Below the pieces are notes generated by a model, which saw only the letters and a list, made by a program, of their open reading frames with translations, was not told the origin of the DNA and ran no database searches. 64,000 bases of DNA, taken from the IMG/VR virus record IMGVR_UViG_3300042484_001385, positions 1-64,000 of that record; one strand, given 5' to 3'. Below are positions 31,045-39,019 of this stretch, piece after piece; position 1 is the first letter of the stretch; each line of letters opens with the position of its first letter. A program made the translations under genes and the position numbers. The stretch is from a virus.

Positions 31045-31251
31045 TTAATTATACGGGTTGCTGTTGATTTTTACAACTTCTGAGGGTGTGATACTCATCA
31101 CATTTGGCTGTACCGTTGGCTCCAGGGCAGTACGAGTTACCCATGTATCATGTGAGCAAATACAAACGGGATCTAAAGCAGGTTCATATTGACTGGTAAT
31201 CTCAATCAATGCATCACAGTCTGCACAAACATAACTATATTTACTCCACAT
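31045..31251 (-). CDS. Zinc-ribbon protein (68 aa)
   Basis: C-A-D-C near residue 9 and C-I-C near residue 30, with H, form a ribbon in the first half; the tail is Pro/Val-rich. Start overlaps the upstream stop. Confidence 0.6.
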   Translation of the reverse strand: MWSKYSYVCADCDALIEITSQYEPALDPVCICSHDTWVTRTALEPTVQPNVMSITPSEVVKINSNPYN

Positions 31252-31400
31252 TAGTCAAAGTACCCTTCTGCCCATAGGCCCTGGAGAAAGTCTTGTGCCA
31301 TTAGAATACCCTCTTTATCACCAGGGTCAGTTATATACTTATATGCATTATGAACGGCATTGCTCATCTTATCTAAATCATCAATAGTGTAGCCTAACAT
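31251..31400 (-). CDS. Small helical protein (49 aa)
   Basis: Start at ATG 31400, preceded by GGGGGGAG. It overlaps the stop of the upstream gene (TAATG). Unknown. Confidence 0.6.
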   Translation of the reverse strand: MLGYTIDDLDKMSNAVHNAYKYITDPGDKEGILMAQDFLQGLWAEGYFD

Positions 31401-31561
31401 TACTCCCCCCAATATTTTACAATAGTATTCATGGTAGTATGGAGATGGCAATCACAAGGGTCTCCCCCCATGTTTTCATCAAATTCAAAATGAGAATAGT
31501 TGTCCTCATAGATTTCATTAACGAGTTCGGATATTGTGTATGGTCTGTATGTTTGAGTCAT
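31400..31561 (-). CDS. Small acidic Cys/His protein (53 aa)
   Basis: First gene of the operon; leaderless start 6 nt after CATAAT. C-D-C-H-L-H may bind metal. Unknown. Confidence 0.6.
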   Translation of the reverse strand: MTQTYRPYTISELVNEIYEDNYSHFEFDENMGGDPCDCHLHTTMNTIVKYWGE

Positions 31562-31703
31562 ATACTAATTATGACAGAATTTCAGGGAAATGTCAAGTCT
31601 ATCGTAATCGGAAAATCTGGGAAATGTTATTTGATCATCTTAATAAGTATTATCAAAAATGTCAATTCGGACATATTGGACATCTAGAATTGCCTAGGCG
31701 GTG
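31562..31703 (-). promoter_or_regulatory. Operon promoter TTGACA-17-CATAAT, leaderless
   Basis: Minus strand: -35 TTGACA (31591-31596), 17-bp spacer, -10 CATAAT (31568-31573), then 6 nt to the ATG. The rest of the gap holds one CCTAGG (31693-31698) before the tRNA. Confidence 0.65.
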
Positions 31704-31777
31704 CGAAGTGTACGGGACTTGAACCCGTGATCTCTACCGTGACAGGGTAGCGCATTAACCAACTATGCTAACACTCC
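31704..31777 (-). tRNA. tRNA-Asp (GTC)
   Basis: Acceptor GGAGTGT/ACACTTC, anticodon stem CTACC/GGTAG with loop CTGTCAC (GTC), T-stem pairs around TTCAAGT. Lies just downstream of the DUF932 gene and may be cotranscribed with it. Confidence 0.9.
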
Positions 31778-31781
31778 ATGC

Positions 31782-31802
31782 GAGCAGTTTTAAATCTTGC
31801 TC
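31782..31802 (-). repeat. 3' palindrome family, copy 1 (GAGCA-N11-TGCTC)
   Basis: GAGCA/TGCTC with an 11-nt loop beginning GTTT on the plus strand, placed 13 nt after the DUF932 stop. Four more copies with the same loop length end other minus-strand operons (33021, 34177, 34670, 37729). Confidence 0.6.
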
Positions 31803-31814
31803 AGGATTTATTTA

Positions 31815-32828
31815 TTATGCGTTAGTTAATTCACGCACAATTTTTAGCAAACGATTTTTCTCTGCGTTAATTGCAGGGTCAAATCCGCTTGCGCTTGCAA
31901 GGATAGATTCGTTAGAACCACCACGAGCAGAACGATACCAATCAAGGCGTTCAGTTAGTGCATTGAAAGCACCCCAAGCGTTACCAGCAATCATGCCGTT
32001 AAATTCGCCTGTGTAAATGTCGTTGATTGTATCAACTTTATTTTCCCACTTCTTGAAAGCACCCTTAGCATCTGCTTCAGGCTTTGGGTATGCAGCAAGA
32101 ATGATGTCATTAAACATTTTAGCAGACACTTCTTTTTCAATCATAGCCTTAGCCATGAGGTCAAAAGAGTCCATGTATTTATGAGCCATGCCAAGAGTCT
32201 CACGAGCAACGGCAACCTTACCGCTTGCTGTCTGTGTGTGACGAATCTTGAATGATTGCTTAACGCCATTTTTCTTTTTGGTAGTGTTTAGCGCAAGGTT
32301 GAGAGTGTTAGCGCATACAACACGAACAGGTGTAATGCTTGCCTGAATAGCGATTGAGCCGTCATGTGATGTGTTGATAAGTAAATAAGTATTTACCTTA
32401 TCTGCAACACCATTAGGGTCAAGAATTGTTTCACGCTCTAATGCTAATGCACCGAATACAACACGACCACCCTTGATTGAGCCAGCCGTTTCCCAACGAC
32501 CACCACCATCAAGAATGTTATCACCAAATGAGAATAAATCCTCGTTTTGCATAACATGATAACGCTCACCAACGACACCCAAAATGTCTGTCTGTGAATT
32601 ATCTGTAGGGTTAGTACGCAATACATACTGATAGTTTTTATCGCTTGTGAGATGTGTAGGGGTTTCCAAATCTTCCAGACGAACATTCCAATTAGAAAGG
32701 TTAGCCAAATCTAACATTTCTTTTGTGGTTTTTTCTTCTGTAAATACAGTACCCAATCCATGCCAAGCAGGTTCTCTAAATGATGCAAAACTTGCTACGC
32801 CATTTTGAGTTTCGAGTTCATGTGCCAT
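31815..32828 (-). CDS. DUF932 / TIGR03299-like phage protein
   Basis: 337 residues. A-H-E-L-E near the start, P-A-W-H-G-L-G, D-I-L-G-V-V-G-E-R-Y and V-R-V-V-C-A-N-T-L are the DUF932 (plasmid/phage TIGR03299) pattern. The family is widespread on phages and plasmids and is thought to bind or protect DNA, but the biochemistry is not settled. It is the largest gene of the small-gene region and has a WTGTCAG-type promoter. Confidence 0.85.
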   Translation of the reverse strand: MAHELETQNGVASFASFREPAWHGLGTVFTEEKTTKEMLDLANLSNWNVRLEDLETPTHLTSDKNYQYVLRTNPTDNSQTDILGVVGERYHVMQNEDLFSFGDNILDGGGRWETAGSIKGGRVVFGALALERETILDPNGVADKVNTYLLINTSHDGSIAIQASITPVRVVCANTLNLALNTTKKKNGVKQSFKIRHTQTASGKVAVARETLGMAHKYMDSFDLMAKAMIEKEVSAKMFNDIILAAYPKPEADAKGAFKKWENKVDTINDIYTGEFNGMIAGNAWGAFNALTERLDWYRSARGGSNESILASASGFDPAINAEKNRLLKIVRELTNA

Positions 32829-33065
32829 GAGTTATTTTTCCTTTTCTGTTGTTGTTTATACTAAGTTTAGCAGATAGGTCTGACAAATGCAAATCGGGAT
32901 AGTTAAACATGGTCAAATTGGACATTTTTTAGGGTGATCTTAATCACAGATCGTAAATCGGTGTGTTAACTTGACAAAGTTATCCACAGGCTGCCTAGAA
33001 AATTTTTGCGGGGAATAGAGGAGCAGTTTTAAAACATGCTCAGGTTTATTATTAGTAGCCCCCTA
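32829..33065 (-). promoter_or_regulatory. Intergenic control region of DUF932 gene
   Basis: Minus strand: TGTCA box 32881-32886, 11-bp gap, TAAACT 32864-32869 (with TAGTAT adjacent). CRP-like GGTGA-N6-TCACA (one mismatch) at 32933-32948. DnaA-like TTATCCACA at 32980-32988. 3' palindrome GAGCA-N11-TGCTC of the next operon at 33021-33041. Confidence 0.6.
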
Positions 33066-33503
33066 CTAAACCTCTATGTTGTCAATACTGGAGGACAGAT
33101 AAGAAATTGAGTCTGAATTATATTCAACTGAGTCAAAATCAATTTCGTGAATTATATTTTGTACTTCGTCATCATTACGTGCATTAACAGTTACAGAATA
33201 CATAACAGTTACTTCGACTTCGAATTCTTTTGTTAACTCAAAACCGCAGATGTCTGCAATCTCTTGTGCAGTGTCTTCTGATATGGTGCCGTCACTGATT
33301 TGTTCCAAGGTCCACTCATGCATTTCATTACGCATACGGGAGCGCTCTGCAGACTCACCATAAGAGCGTTGAGTTACTTTTTGAATGTGCTCTTCTAATT
33401 GCTGAATACGGTTCTTGTTTTCTACTAACTGAGTTTCTAAAAACTCTCGTGTCATGTATTGATTATCTGTTTTTACTACTGAAGGAATTTGTTGCTGGTC
33501 CAT
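33066..33503 (-). CDS. Coiled-coil hypothetical protein (145 aa)
   Basis: Start at ATG 33503 (M-D-Q-Q-Q) is favoured by the promoter position at 33538-33560. Central coiled coil (about 20-50), then an acidic beta C-terminus with V-E-V-T-V-M-Y-S-V-T-V. Unknown. Confidence 0.7.
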   Translation of the reverse strand: MDQQQIPSVVKTDNQYMTREFLETQLVENKNRIQQLEEHIQKVTQRSYGESAERSRMRNEMHEWTLEQISDGTISEDTAQEIADICGFELTKEFEVEVTVMYSVTVNARNDDEVQNIIHEIDFDSVEYNSDSISYLSSSIDNIEV

Positions 33504-33567
33504 GAGGGCTACCTCTTTCTGTTTGTTGGTTAGTTTAATTATAGGGTATGGCACTGACAAATGTCAA
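33504..33567 (-). promoter_or_regulatory. WTGTCAG-type promoter
   Basis: Minus strand: TTGTCA 33555-33560, 11-bp gap, TATAAT 33538-33543, then a 34-nt leader with AGAGG before ATG 33503. Confidence 0.6.
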
Positions 33568-34065
33568 TTACCAAGATGATGAATAATAGAATGATAACTT
33601 ATCTACTTCAGGCAAGGCAAAGATACGCTTCAACTGAGTAATAGTATTTTCAATGTCTCTCCAATACCATTCGTCGATATCTGTGCTACCAAAGAAGAAT
33701 CCACCCTGTGGCTGGAGCAGGGAGGGGTCCCTGTTTTCAAATGAGTGCTCGCATATGATTAGCAACTCTTTTAGTTTATCTTGTGAGACATAGTAATCAC
33801 CGCAGTCATCCTCACCGTTTTGGATTTCTCTTACGAACCAAGAATGTATCTGATTAGCCTTGCGCCAATAGGCACAGGTAACCGATACCTCTGCTCCATA
33901 GATATCTGTAGCGACATCTGTTAGTTGTGTTATTTCCATTAGGTCGTTGAATTTAGGATATACGGCTTCAGGTGATGAATAAGATAATTCATCATTTGAC
34001 TGTAGTGCTTGCCAATTAATCTTGGCTAAGTGTTTTCTTGCGTTGAGATACATATCTAATCCCAT
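33568..34065 (-). CDS. Conserved phage protein (MGLDMYL family)
   Basis: 165 residues starting G-L-D-M-Y-L, with Y-W-R-K-A-N-Q-I-H-S-W-F-V and N-G-E-D-D-C-G-D-Y. I recognise this pattern from many phages and prophages; its role is not known to me. Ribosome-binding site AAGGAG. Confidence 0.8.
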   Translation of the reverse strand: MGLDMYLNARKHLAKINWQALQSNDELSYSSPEAVYPKFNDLMEITQLTDVATDIYGAEVSVTCAYWRKANQIHSWFVREIQNGEDDCGDYYVSQDKLKELLIICEHSFENRDPSLLQPQGGFFFGSTDIDEWYWRDIENTITQLKRIFALPEVDKLSFYYSSSW

Positions 34066-34213
34066 TGGGGCTCCTTATTGTTTGTTTATTTTAATTATAC
34101 TGTAGTGGTCTGACAAATTTGGCCCACTACCCCAGGGGATCTGGCTAACCATAGCGTGAAACGCAGGGGAGAGGGTTAAGCAGTTTAGCCTCATGCTTAG
34201 GAGGATTATCTAA
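34066..34213 (-). promoter_or_regulatory. WTGTCAG-type promoter and 3' palindrome
   Basis: Minus strand: TTGTCA 34109-34114, 11-bp gap, TATAAT 34092-34097. A palindrome TAAGCA-N11-TGCTTA (34177-34199) follows the stop of the next gene. Confidence 0.6.
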
Positions 34214-34636
34214 TTACAGATAACGAGCAACCGCATTATAGGTGCTTGTATTAACTACTTCCTCATCTGTCATCTTGAGGATACGAATTGCGTTTTCGAT
34301 TTCCTCTTTCATTTCACGATAAGTATGAGAACCCATTTGCTCAAAGTCACGCTCAGGCTCTTTTGGTAGTTCTGATTGTGTAACTGTTAGGTCAAAGTCA
34401 ATGTTAAGACTATTGTTCCATGAGCGATAGTTAGTGCGAAAGTTCTCTGCCTTCTTGATGTTTGCTACGGCATAAGCAGAAAGTTCCTTCTGCCACTTTT
34501 CTCTTGCCTTTGTGTATTTTGCTTCGTTTGCTTCTTGATTAGCATAGTTAGTGTTAAGTTCTGCTAACTTAGTCTCAAGTGCCTTGATTACCTTTGGTGT
34601 TGCTATCTTTACTGAGATTGCTTTTCCTCTTGCCAT
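34214..34636 (-). CDS. Helical hypothetical protein (140 aa)
   Basis: Predicted long helices, Lys/Glu-rich, coiled-coil-like first half. Unknown. Flanked by the palindrome family on both sides, so it may be a single-gene transcript. Confidence 0.7.
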   Translation of the reverse strand: MARGKAISVKIATPKVIKALETKLAELNTNYANQEANEAKYTKAREKWQKELSAYAVANIKKAENFRTNYRSWNNSLNIDFDLTVTQSELPKEPERDFEQMGSHTYREMKEEIENAIRILKMTDEEVVNTSTYNAVARYL

Positions 34637-34708
34637 GTGGGTCTATTCCTTTACTGTTAGGGGGTGAGTTGAGCAGTTTGTATTCATGCTCAGGAATTAG
34701 TAATTAGA
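34637..34708 (-). repeat. 3' palindrome family copy (TGAGCA-N11-TGCTCA)
   Basis: TGAGCA at 34670-34675 and TGCTCA at 34687-34692 around an 11-nt loop that begins GTTT, directly after the small gene at 34709. Confidence 0.6.
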
Positions 34709-34873
34709 TTACTTAGCCGTCCAAGTTGTGTAACGGGCTGAACCATTAACATCTAACTTTACACGAACATTACCATTTGCTTGTGGCTCAATGGCTACGA
34801 TTGTTCCTGTGACCTTTGACTTCTGTGTTGTGTAGAGGTCGCCTACCTTGTATGTTGCTGTTGCTACTGACAT
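34709..34873 (-). CDS. Small beta-barrel-like protein (54 aa)
   Basis: Alternating polar/hydrophobic strands (Y-K-V-G-D-L-Y, G-T-I-V-A-I-E, V-R-V-K-L-D-V) typical of an SH3-like barrel. Preceded by AAAGGAG and a WTGTCAG-type promoter. Confidence 0.6.
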   Translation of the reverse strand: MSVATATYKVGDLYTTQKSKVTGTIVAIEPQANGNVRVKLDVNGSARYTTWTAK

Positions 34874-35116
34874 TTATTTCTCCTTTGTTGTTGTTGTATG
34901 TATTAAGTATAACATTTCCTACTGACATTTTTCAAGTTGATACCTGAATAATCTCACTATGTGGAATTGTTATTTGGTTATACCTAAGTATAGCAAAAAA
35001 TGTCATAAATCTCAAATTTTGGGGGGGTTTCTGGGTGTGTCCTTAATCACATCTTAAAGGCGTGACGAAATTTGACAAATAAAAAATTTTGCGCTAGGCG
35101 ATCTAGGCGCTCCGTT
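34874..35116 (-). promoter_or_regulatory. WTGTCAG-type promoter and CRP-like site
   Basis: Minus strand: ATGTCA 34923-34928, 11-bp gap, TATACT 34906-34911. CRP-like TGTGT-N6-TCACA (one mismatch) at 35036-35051. The remainder is AT-rich without genes. Confidence 0.6.
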
Positions 35117-35185
35117 TCACAACGGTGCAGAAAAAATAGAAATTAAAAATATTGCAGTTAAAAATAAAATAATTACTTCTTGCAT
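35117..35185 (-). CDS. Possible tiny membrane peptide (22 aa)
   Basis: One hydrophobic helix (V-I-I-L-F-L-T-A-I-F-L-I-S-I-F), 6 nt after the GP88-like stop. No clear ribosome-binding site, so low confidence. Confidence 0.3.
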   Translation of the reverse strand: MQEVIILFLTAIFLISIFSAPL

Positions 35186-35191
35186 TTCATC

Positions 35192-35914
35192 TCATTTCTT
35201 AGTCGCAGAAAAAATTATGTCACTCTTAGAGTATACACAAAGTGAGCAAGAAACGCAAGCGCTTCCATTTGTTGAGATAAGTGGAATTTGTTTATTATTC
35301 TCAGGACACTTAGCAGCAGGACGGCCAATCATTTCTTTTACATCGGCTTGACCAATAGCAAAATTCTTAGCAAGGTATGCCATGCGTACGCCACTATTAA
35401 TTTTTAGGTCAACGGCGGTTTTTACATTCTCACTGTCTGCAGAGAAATACAATGATAGATTAGTTACATCCTTAAGAATAAGGGCTGCACTCTTCACACG
35501 TGTATATACCCAAAATTGAATATCAGGGTGCTTGTCAATAACTACTTTCCACGCATATGCATAAGTATCGTTAAAGAAGTCTCCGTCCCAATGAATACGG
35601 AATAGCATAGGGGCCTCACGCTTTACACAATCAGCCTTGAAATCAGAAATCATTTCATTAAGTAGGCGGACCATGGTTTCGCCGTCTGCGTCTTTAAGCA
35701 GATCCCAATTGTGCAATAGGTTTTTCTTTACTGTCGGGAATACCTTTTCCAATTTGCCTGCGTAGCAAACACTCTCGCAGACAGACGTTGCGCCAGGACA
35801 TGAATAAGCCTTTCCTGCGGGTAGTCCGAAGGTGTTAGCGATACTTGCTTGTTTTCCATTTGGTGTGACAAGATTAGCAACCTTTCTATCTTTAGAGCGT
35901 AGTAGTTTAGTCAT
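35192..35914 (-). CDS. GP88-family phage protein
   Basis: 240 residues. S-C-P-G-A-T-S-V-C-E-S-V-C-Y-A-G, R-I-H-W-D-G-D-F-F, W-V-Y-T-R and a C-terminal C-V-S-C-S-L-C match the GP88 family first named in mycobacteriophages. The Cys pattern suggests a metal or iron-sulfur site. Function is unknown. Start overlaps the upstream stop (TAATG). Confidence 0.8.
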   Translation of the reverse strand: MTKLLRSKDRKVANLVTPNGKQASIANTFGLPAGKAYSCPGATSVCESVCYAGKLEKVFPTVKKNLLHNWDLLKDADGETMVRLLNEMISDFKADCVKREAPMLFRIHWDGDFFNDTYAYAWKVVIDKHPDIQFWVYTRVKSAALILKDVTNLSLYFSADSENVKTAVDLKINSGVRMAYLAKNFAIGQADVKEMIGRPAAKCPENNKQIPLISTNGSACVSCSLCVYSKSDIIFSATKK

Positions 35915-36039
35915 TAGTTATAACTCTCCTTGCAGTTAGCGCAAATGGAATTAAGTTTACAGTAGCATGACTTAGCGCTTGGGCGAATCATGTCTGTCTC
36001 ATAGTAGTCATCATAGAAGTCAATGGAATCAAATGTCAT
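35914..36039 (-). CDS. Cys-rich microprotein (41 aa)
   Basis: Acidic, Tyr-rich N-terminus, then C-Y-C and C-A-N-C (zinc-type). Coupled to the GP88-like gene by TAATG. Driven by the promoter at 36073-36095. Confidence 0.6.
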   Translation of the reverse strand: MTFDSIDFYDDYYETDMIRPSAKSCYCKLNSICANCKESYN

Positions 36040-36055
36040 GGGGGCACGACCTTTC

Positions 36056-36205
36056 TTAGTAGTTATTTTTTAAGTATAGCAGTTCGGACTGACATTTTTT
36101 ACCCTTGCGAGAATAAGCCTTTTTAGACTTGACAGGGGTAGCCGCATTAGATCGGCGCAATTCCATAAGCCTGCGTAATTCTTCGGGAGTTTTCTTTGTA
36201 GTCAT
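36056..36205 (-). CDS. Basic microprotein (49 aa)
   Basis: T-P-E-E-L-R-R-L-M-E-L-R-R-S then Lys-rich tail. Leaderless start 6 nt after TAAGAT. Its 3' end contains the promoter of the next gene (ATGTCA 36090-36095, 11-bp gap, TATACT 36073-36078). Confidence 0.55.
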   Translation of the reverse strand: MTTKKTPEELRRLMELRRSNAATPVKSKKAYSRKGKKCQSELLYLKNNY

Positions 36206-36328
36206 AAACTAATCTTAGCATACATGTGGATAAAATGTCAAATCTTAAACTGTGATCAATCTCACATCGACGGGCTAGGTAAAATGCCTAGGCGATTTTG
36301 TGCAGGGAAGCACACAAAATCACTTTTA
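36206..36328 (-). promoter_or_regulatory. Sigma-70 leaderless promoter with perfect CRP-like palindrome
   Basis: Minus strand: TTGACA (36236-36241), 18-bp spacer, TAAGAT (36212-36217). DnaA-like TGTGGATAA at 36225-36233 sits inside the spacer. TGTGA-N6-TCACA at 36251-36266, CCTAGG at 36287-36292, and a palindrome ATTTTGTGC/GCACACAAAAT from about 36295 follow the stop of the next gene. Confidence 0.65.
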
Positions 36329-36568
36329 CTATTCTTCTTCAATAAAAACATACAACGGAATTAAATCAGTATAAGCATACTGAGTAACTTCCTTTTCACC
36401 AAATTCATTTTGTGTTTGTATGTCATAGTTATCGCCTGTTGAATCGCTTTCAATAAAAATTACTTCAACAATGTCATTGTCAATTTTAATTAAATCACCA
36501 AGCATTATTTGGTCTGGTGTTAAATTATCTGCGTTGATCAATTCCATGCTTACAATTGTATCAGACAT
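36329..36568 (-). CDS. Acidic beta-rich protein (79 aa)
   Basis: G-D-L-I-K-I-D-N-D-I-V-E-V and acidic C-terminus; last gene of a five-gene overlapping operon (36329-37464). Unknown. Confidence 0.7.
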   Translation of the reverse strand: MSDTIVSMELINADNLTPDQIMLGDLIKIDNDIVEVIFIESDSTGDNYDIQTQNEFGEKEVTQYAYTDLIPLYVFIEEE

Positions 36569-36838
36569 TTAGTCCTCCTCTGGTAACCAAAAAGATAAGT
36601 GGTGTTGTTCAATTACTGCCCACGCTGGCGCATGGCTCATGCCCTTATAGAATACTCCATCAGGCATAGCAATAAATCGGTCATAGTCCTCATCATAGTA
36701 TGCATCAATAGCATCAATGCAAGGTTGTACCATGCTTAGCGGTACGGGTGGATAGTGATTACCCTGTAAGTGATAAGCAATCTGAGTTTCTAAGTCTAAT
36801 ACTGAGTCCTGTATTCCTAACGCTGTTATGCTTCCCAT
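36569..36838 (-). CDS. Hypothetical phage protein (89 aa)
   Basis: H-Y-P-P-V-P, P-D-G-V-F-Y-K-G and A-V-I-E-Q-H-H-L-S-F-W-L form a conserved-looking pattern I have seen in actinophage small proteins. Function unknown. Confidence 0.75.
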   Translation of the reverse strand: MGSITALGIQDSVLDLETQIAYHLQGNHYPPVPLSMVQPCIDAIDAYYDEDYDRFIAMPDGVFYKGMSHAPAWAVIEQHHLSFWLPEED

Positions 36839-37056
36839 TATCGTGTTACCACCATTCCTGTTTTGTAAAAAGTTTTTGTGTGCATTTTGCCTGAAGGTTC
36901 AGACAAGTTAATTGTTGAGTATTCTTTAGCAAGTCCATGGTCAATAAACTTTTGATAACTTTCAACGGCAGATAAAGCGTCACTATAACGCCCTACCCAA
37001 GTAGTGGAAGCATCTGAGTCATAGGTACAAGTAACTGAGTATAGGTATTCGTTCAT
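36838..37056 (-). CDS. Hypothetical protein (72 aa)
   Basis: Alpha/beta small protein, overlapping both neighbours by 1 nt. Unknown. Confidence 0.7.
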   Translation of the reverse strand: MNEYLYSVTCTYDSDASTTWVGRYSDALSAVESYQKFIDHGLAKEYSTINLSEPSGKMHTKTFYKTGMVVTR

Positions 37057-37247
37057 TAGTTATTCTCCTTATAGTTTTCGTTCATGATACTTTCAGCGTA
37101 CCATGCACAGTATTCATTTTCAAGCGACACGCCTTTAGCGCATGAGCAAAACTCTGAGTCAAAGTCCTCGCCACCATTACCAAAAAAGATGACACCCTCA
37201 TCATAGCAATCTGAGCAATCAAGCAAAAAGTCAATTAAGTTTCCCAT
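37056..37247 (-). CDS. Cys-containing acidic protein (63 aa)
   Basis: C-S-D-C near residue 11 and C-S-C near residue 33 suggest a zinc site. Unknown. Confidence 0.65.
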   Translation of the reverse strand: MGNLIDFLLDCSDCYDEGVIFFGNGGEDFDSEFCSCAKGVSLENEYCAWYAESIMNENYKENN

Positions 37248-37251
37248 TTAT

Positions 37252-37464
37252 TTATTCTCCAACCCGTACTGATAGAATACGATAAGTGTCCTTTAGATTA
37301 AATACTGAAGGATAGTGTGGGCGAACCTGAACACGATAACTTTCTAACCCTGAGCCATAAAAGACATCAGACTTTTCTGCATCTATAATTTCGCCTGTTA
37401 AAGTGCGTGAGCGATAAGTTTTTCCTACAAGTAGGCTTTCTATTGTATAGACATTTGCTGACAT
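37252..37464 (-). CDS. Hypothetical protein (70 aa)
   Basis: Start at ATG 37464 after GAGG. Beta-rich (Y-R-V-Q-V-R-P-H-Y). First gene of its operon. Confidence 0.65.
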   Translation of the reverse strand: MSANVYTIESLLVGKTYRSRTLTGEIIDAEKSDVFYGSGLESYRVQVRPHYPSVFNLKDTYRILSVRVGE

Positions 37465-37761
37465 GAGCAACCTCTTTCTTTGTTGTTATTTATTTATCCT
37501 ACCATTAGGGTCTGACAAACTTTTGTTATTTATTTTTTCTTACTATGTAAGTTTAGCCTGTTACTGATAATTTATCAACCTACTGCCGAGTAGTCTTAAA
37601 TAATGAGACGCTCAACCCATGTGATAAAACTCACAAAATTTCGGGCGTGTCGTAAACAACTTCTTAAATGACCTGTGGATAACTTGGTCTGACCTGTGGA
37701 AAACGGCCTAGGCTACCTAGGAAAAATTTGAGCAGTTTTAAATCATGCTCAGGATTTTATT
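37465..37761 (-). promoter_or_regulatory. Intergenic control region with perfect CRP-like palindrome
   Basis: Minus strand: TTGTCA 37513-37518, 11-bp gap, TAGGAT 37496-37501. TGTGA-N6-TCACA at 37620-37635. DnaA-like TGTGGATAA at 37674-37682. Two CCTAGG (37707, 37716). 3' palindrome TGAGCA-N11-TGCTCA at 37729-37751. No gene seen. Confidence 0.6.
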
Positions 37762-37911
37762 TTATTTTAGTCTCTCAGTTCGCAATGCAACCTGCAATCT
37801 GCGAATTTCTTTTTCTAATTTGATGTTGTGTTTCCAAAACGCAATCATCATTCCAACAGATCCAGCGAGTGCAATTACGATTGCGATTAGTGTTCCATTA
37901 TCTAAAATCAT
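37762..37911 (-). CDS. Membrane-anchored coiled-coil peptide (49 aa)
   Basis: N-terminal helix I-A-I-V-I-A-L-A-G-S-V-G-M-M-I-A-F then Lys/Glu coiled coil. Spanin- or holin-accessory-like. TAATG overlap with the upstream gene. Confidence 0.5.
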   Translation of the reverse strand: MILDNGTLIAIVIALAGSVGMMIAFWKHNIKLEKEIRRLQVALRTERLK

Positions 37912-38108
37912 TACACACCTGCCAATTCTTTATAGCAAGCAATAGCAAATCTGTCAGAGTCAAATCGTGGGTTATCACTTTCAAACATTAGAGAAAATTC
38001 ATCTACCAAATCAGCAAATAAAATTTCTCCTTGCTCATCAAAAACAGATGTAGCAAAATAATTGCTAAGAATTTCTGAAACCTTTACATAGTCTTTGCGT
38101 GTCATCAT
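37911..38108 (-). CDS. Small helical protein (64-65 aa)
   Basis: Start ATGATG at 38108/38105; overlaps the upstream stop. Unknown. Confidence 0.65.
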   Translation of the reverse strand: MMTRKDYVKVSEILSNYFATSVFDEQGEILFADLVDEFSLMFESDNPRFDSDRFAIACYKELAGV

Positions 38109-38314
38109 TATTCGGCCACCTTTAGGATTGCATAAGTGCCACGAGCATTTATTTCATCAAGGATTGGAGTAAGCGCAGGCACAAGTAAATCCTTTAGCAT
38201 ACCTTCAAGCATGATGATTAAATCTGAGTGAGGTATTGCTAAGGCTTGCTTAGCGATTGGGTGAGTTTCATCAAATTCTGTTACGAATTTTAGTGTGTGT
38301 TCTACTTTAGTCAT
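38108..38314 (-). CDS. Helical hypothetical protein (68 aa)
   Basis: Amphipathic helices with D-L-L-V-P-A-L-T-P-I-L. Unknown. Confidence 0.65.
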   Translation of the reverse strand: MTKVEHTLKFVTEFDETHPIAKQALAIPHSDLIIMLEGMLKDLLVPALTPILDEINARGTYAILKVAE

Positions 38315-38334
38315 TTATTTTATTTCCTATTCTT

Positions 38335-38454
38335 TTAGTTTGATTCGGGAGTGCTAAATAGTTTAGTGCATGAACACTTAACAATTGTTATTGTATCTGA
38401 TAGCGTTTCGATAGTAGCGAGGGTATCGCATGAGTCGCATAGAAAGATTTCCAT
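38335..38454 (-). CDS. Zinc microprotein (39 aa)
   Basis: C-D-S-C at the start and C-S-C in the middle. TAATG overlap with the upstream gene. Confidence 0.55.
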   Translation of the reverse strand: MEIFLCDSCDTLATIETLSDTITIVKCSCTKLFSTPESN

Positions 38455-38639
38455 TATAGGCTACGGCTTCCGCGTAGTGTTCCGCTAACGCCTAAAGCGT
38501 CACACGATACTTTTACAGATACGCCAACAGGTAATTGTGTTGGGTATTGTGAGATGAATTGAGCAACCGCACCTTTTGAGGGCATAGCGATTTTTTTTGT
38601 TGAACCGCTAAAGGTTTCAAGTGTTATAGTGTAAGTCAT
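38454..38639 (-). CDS. Small beta protein (61 aa)
   Basis: I-T-L-E-T-F-S-G-S-T-K-K and V-S-V-K-V-S-C. First gene after the promoter at 38671-38693. Confidence 0.6.
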   Translation of the reverse strand: MTYTITLETFSGSTKKIAMPSKGAVAQFISQYPTQLPVGVSVKVSCDALGVSGTLRGSRSL

Positions 38640-38952
38640 TTTTGACTACCTTTCGTTTGTTTGTATAGTAAGTTTAACAGATAGGGCTGACAAATTAGGC
38701 ACTTATTTGCTGAGGCTCATTGTGATACTCGTCACACTTATTTGCTCAGGCTCATTGCTTATTTATCTTTATTTAATTGTTATACCTACAAGGATACCAG
38801 AAAAATCTCACAAAATCAAATCGACACGCCGTGTTCGGGAAAAATAATTGTGTGACCTTAAACACATAAGTTATCCACATCACCCTGTGGAAAACGGCCT
38901 AGATCGCCTAGGTAAAAATTGCAGAGTTTTTATTTCTGCAATTCTTTTTTTA
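38640..38952 (-). promoter_or_regulatory. Intergenic control region with two CRP-like sites
   Basis: Minus strand: TTGTCA 38688-38693, 11-bp gap, TAAACT 38671-38676 with adjacent TACTAT. TGTGA-N6-TCACA at 38721-38736; one-mismatch copy at 38851-38866. DnaA box TTATCCACA 38871-38879, CCTAGG 38907-38912, palindrome TTGCAGA/TCTGCAA 38919-38941. No gene seen. Confidence 0.6.
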
Positions 38953-39018
38953 TTATGCTCCGTTATGCATCCAAATTACAAAAGCAAATGAAGTCATTGC
39001 AATTAAAATTACCAACAA
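38953..39018 (-). CDS. Tiny membrane peptide with TTG start (21 aa)
   Basis: GAGGAGAAATAAA precedes the TTG. The peptide is one transmembrane helix (V-I-L-I-A-M-T-S-F-A-F-V-I-W). Good ribosome-binding site but very short. Confidence 0.35.
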   Translation of the reverse strand: MLVILIAMTSFAFVIWMHNGA

Positions 39019-39019
39019 T

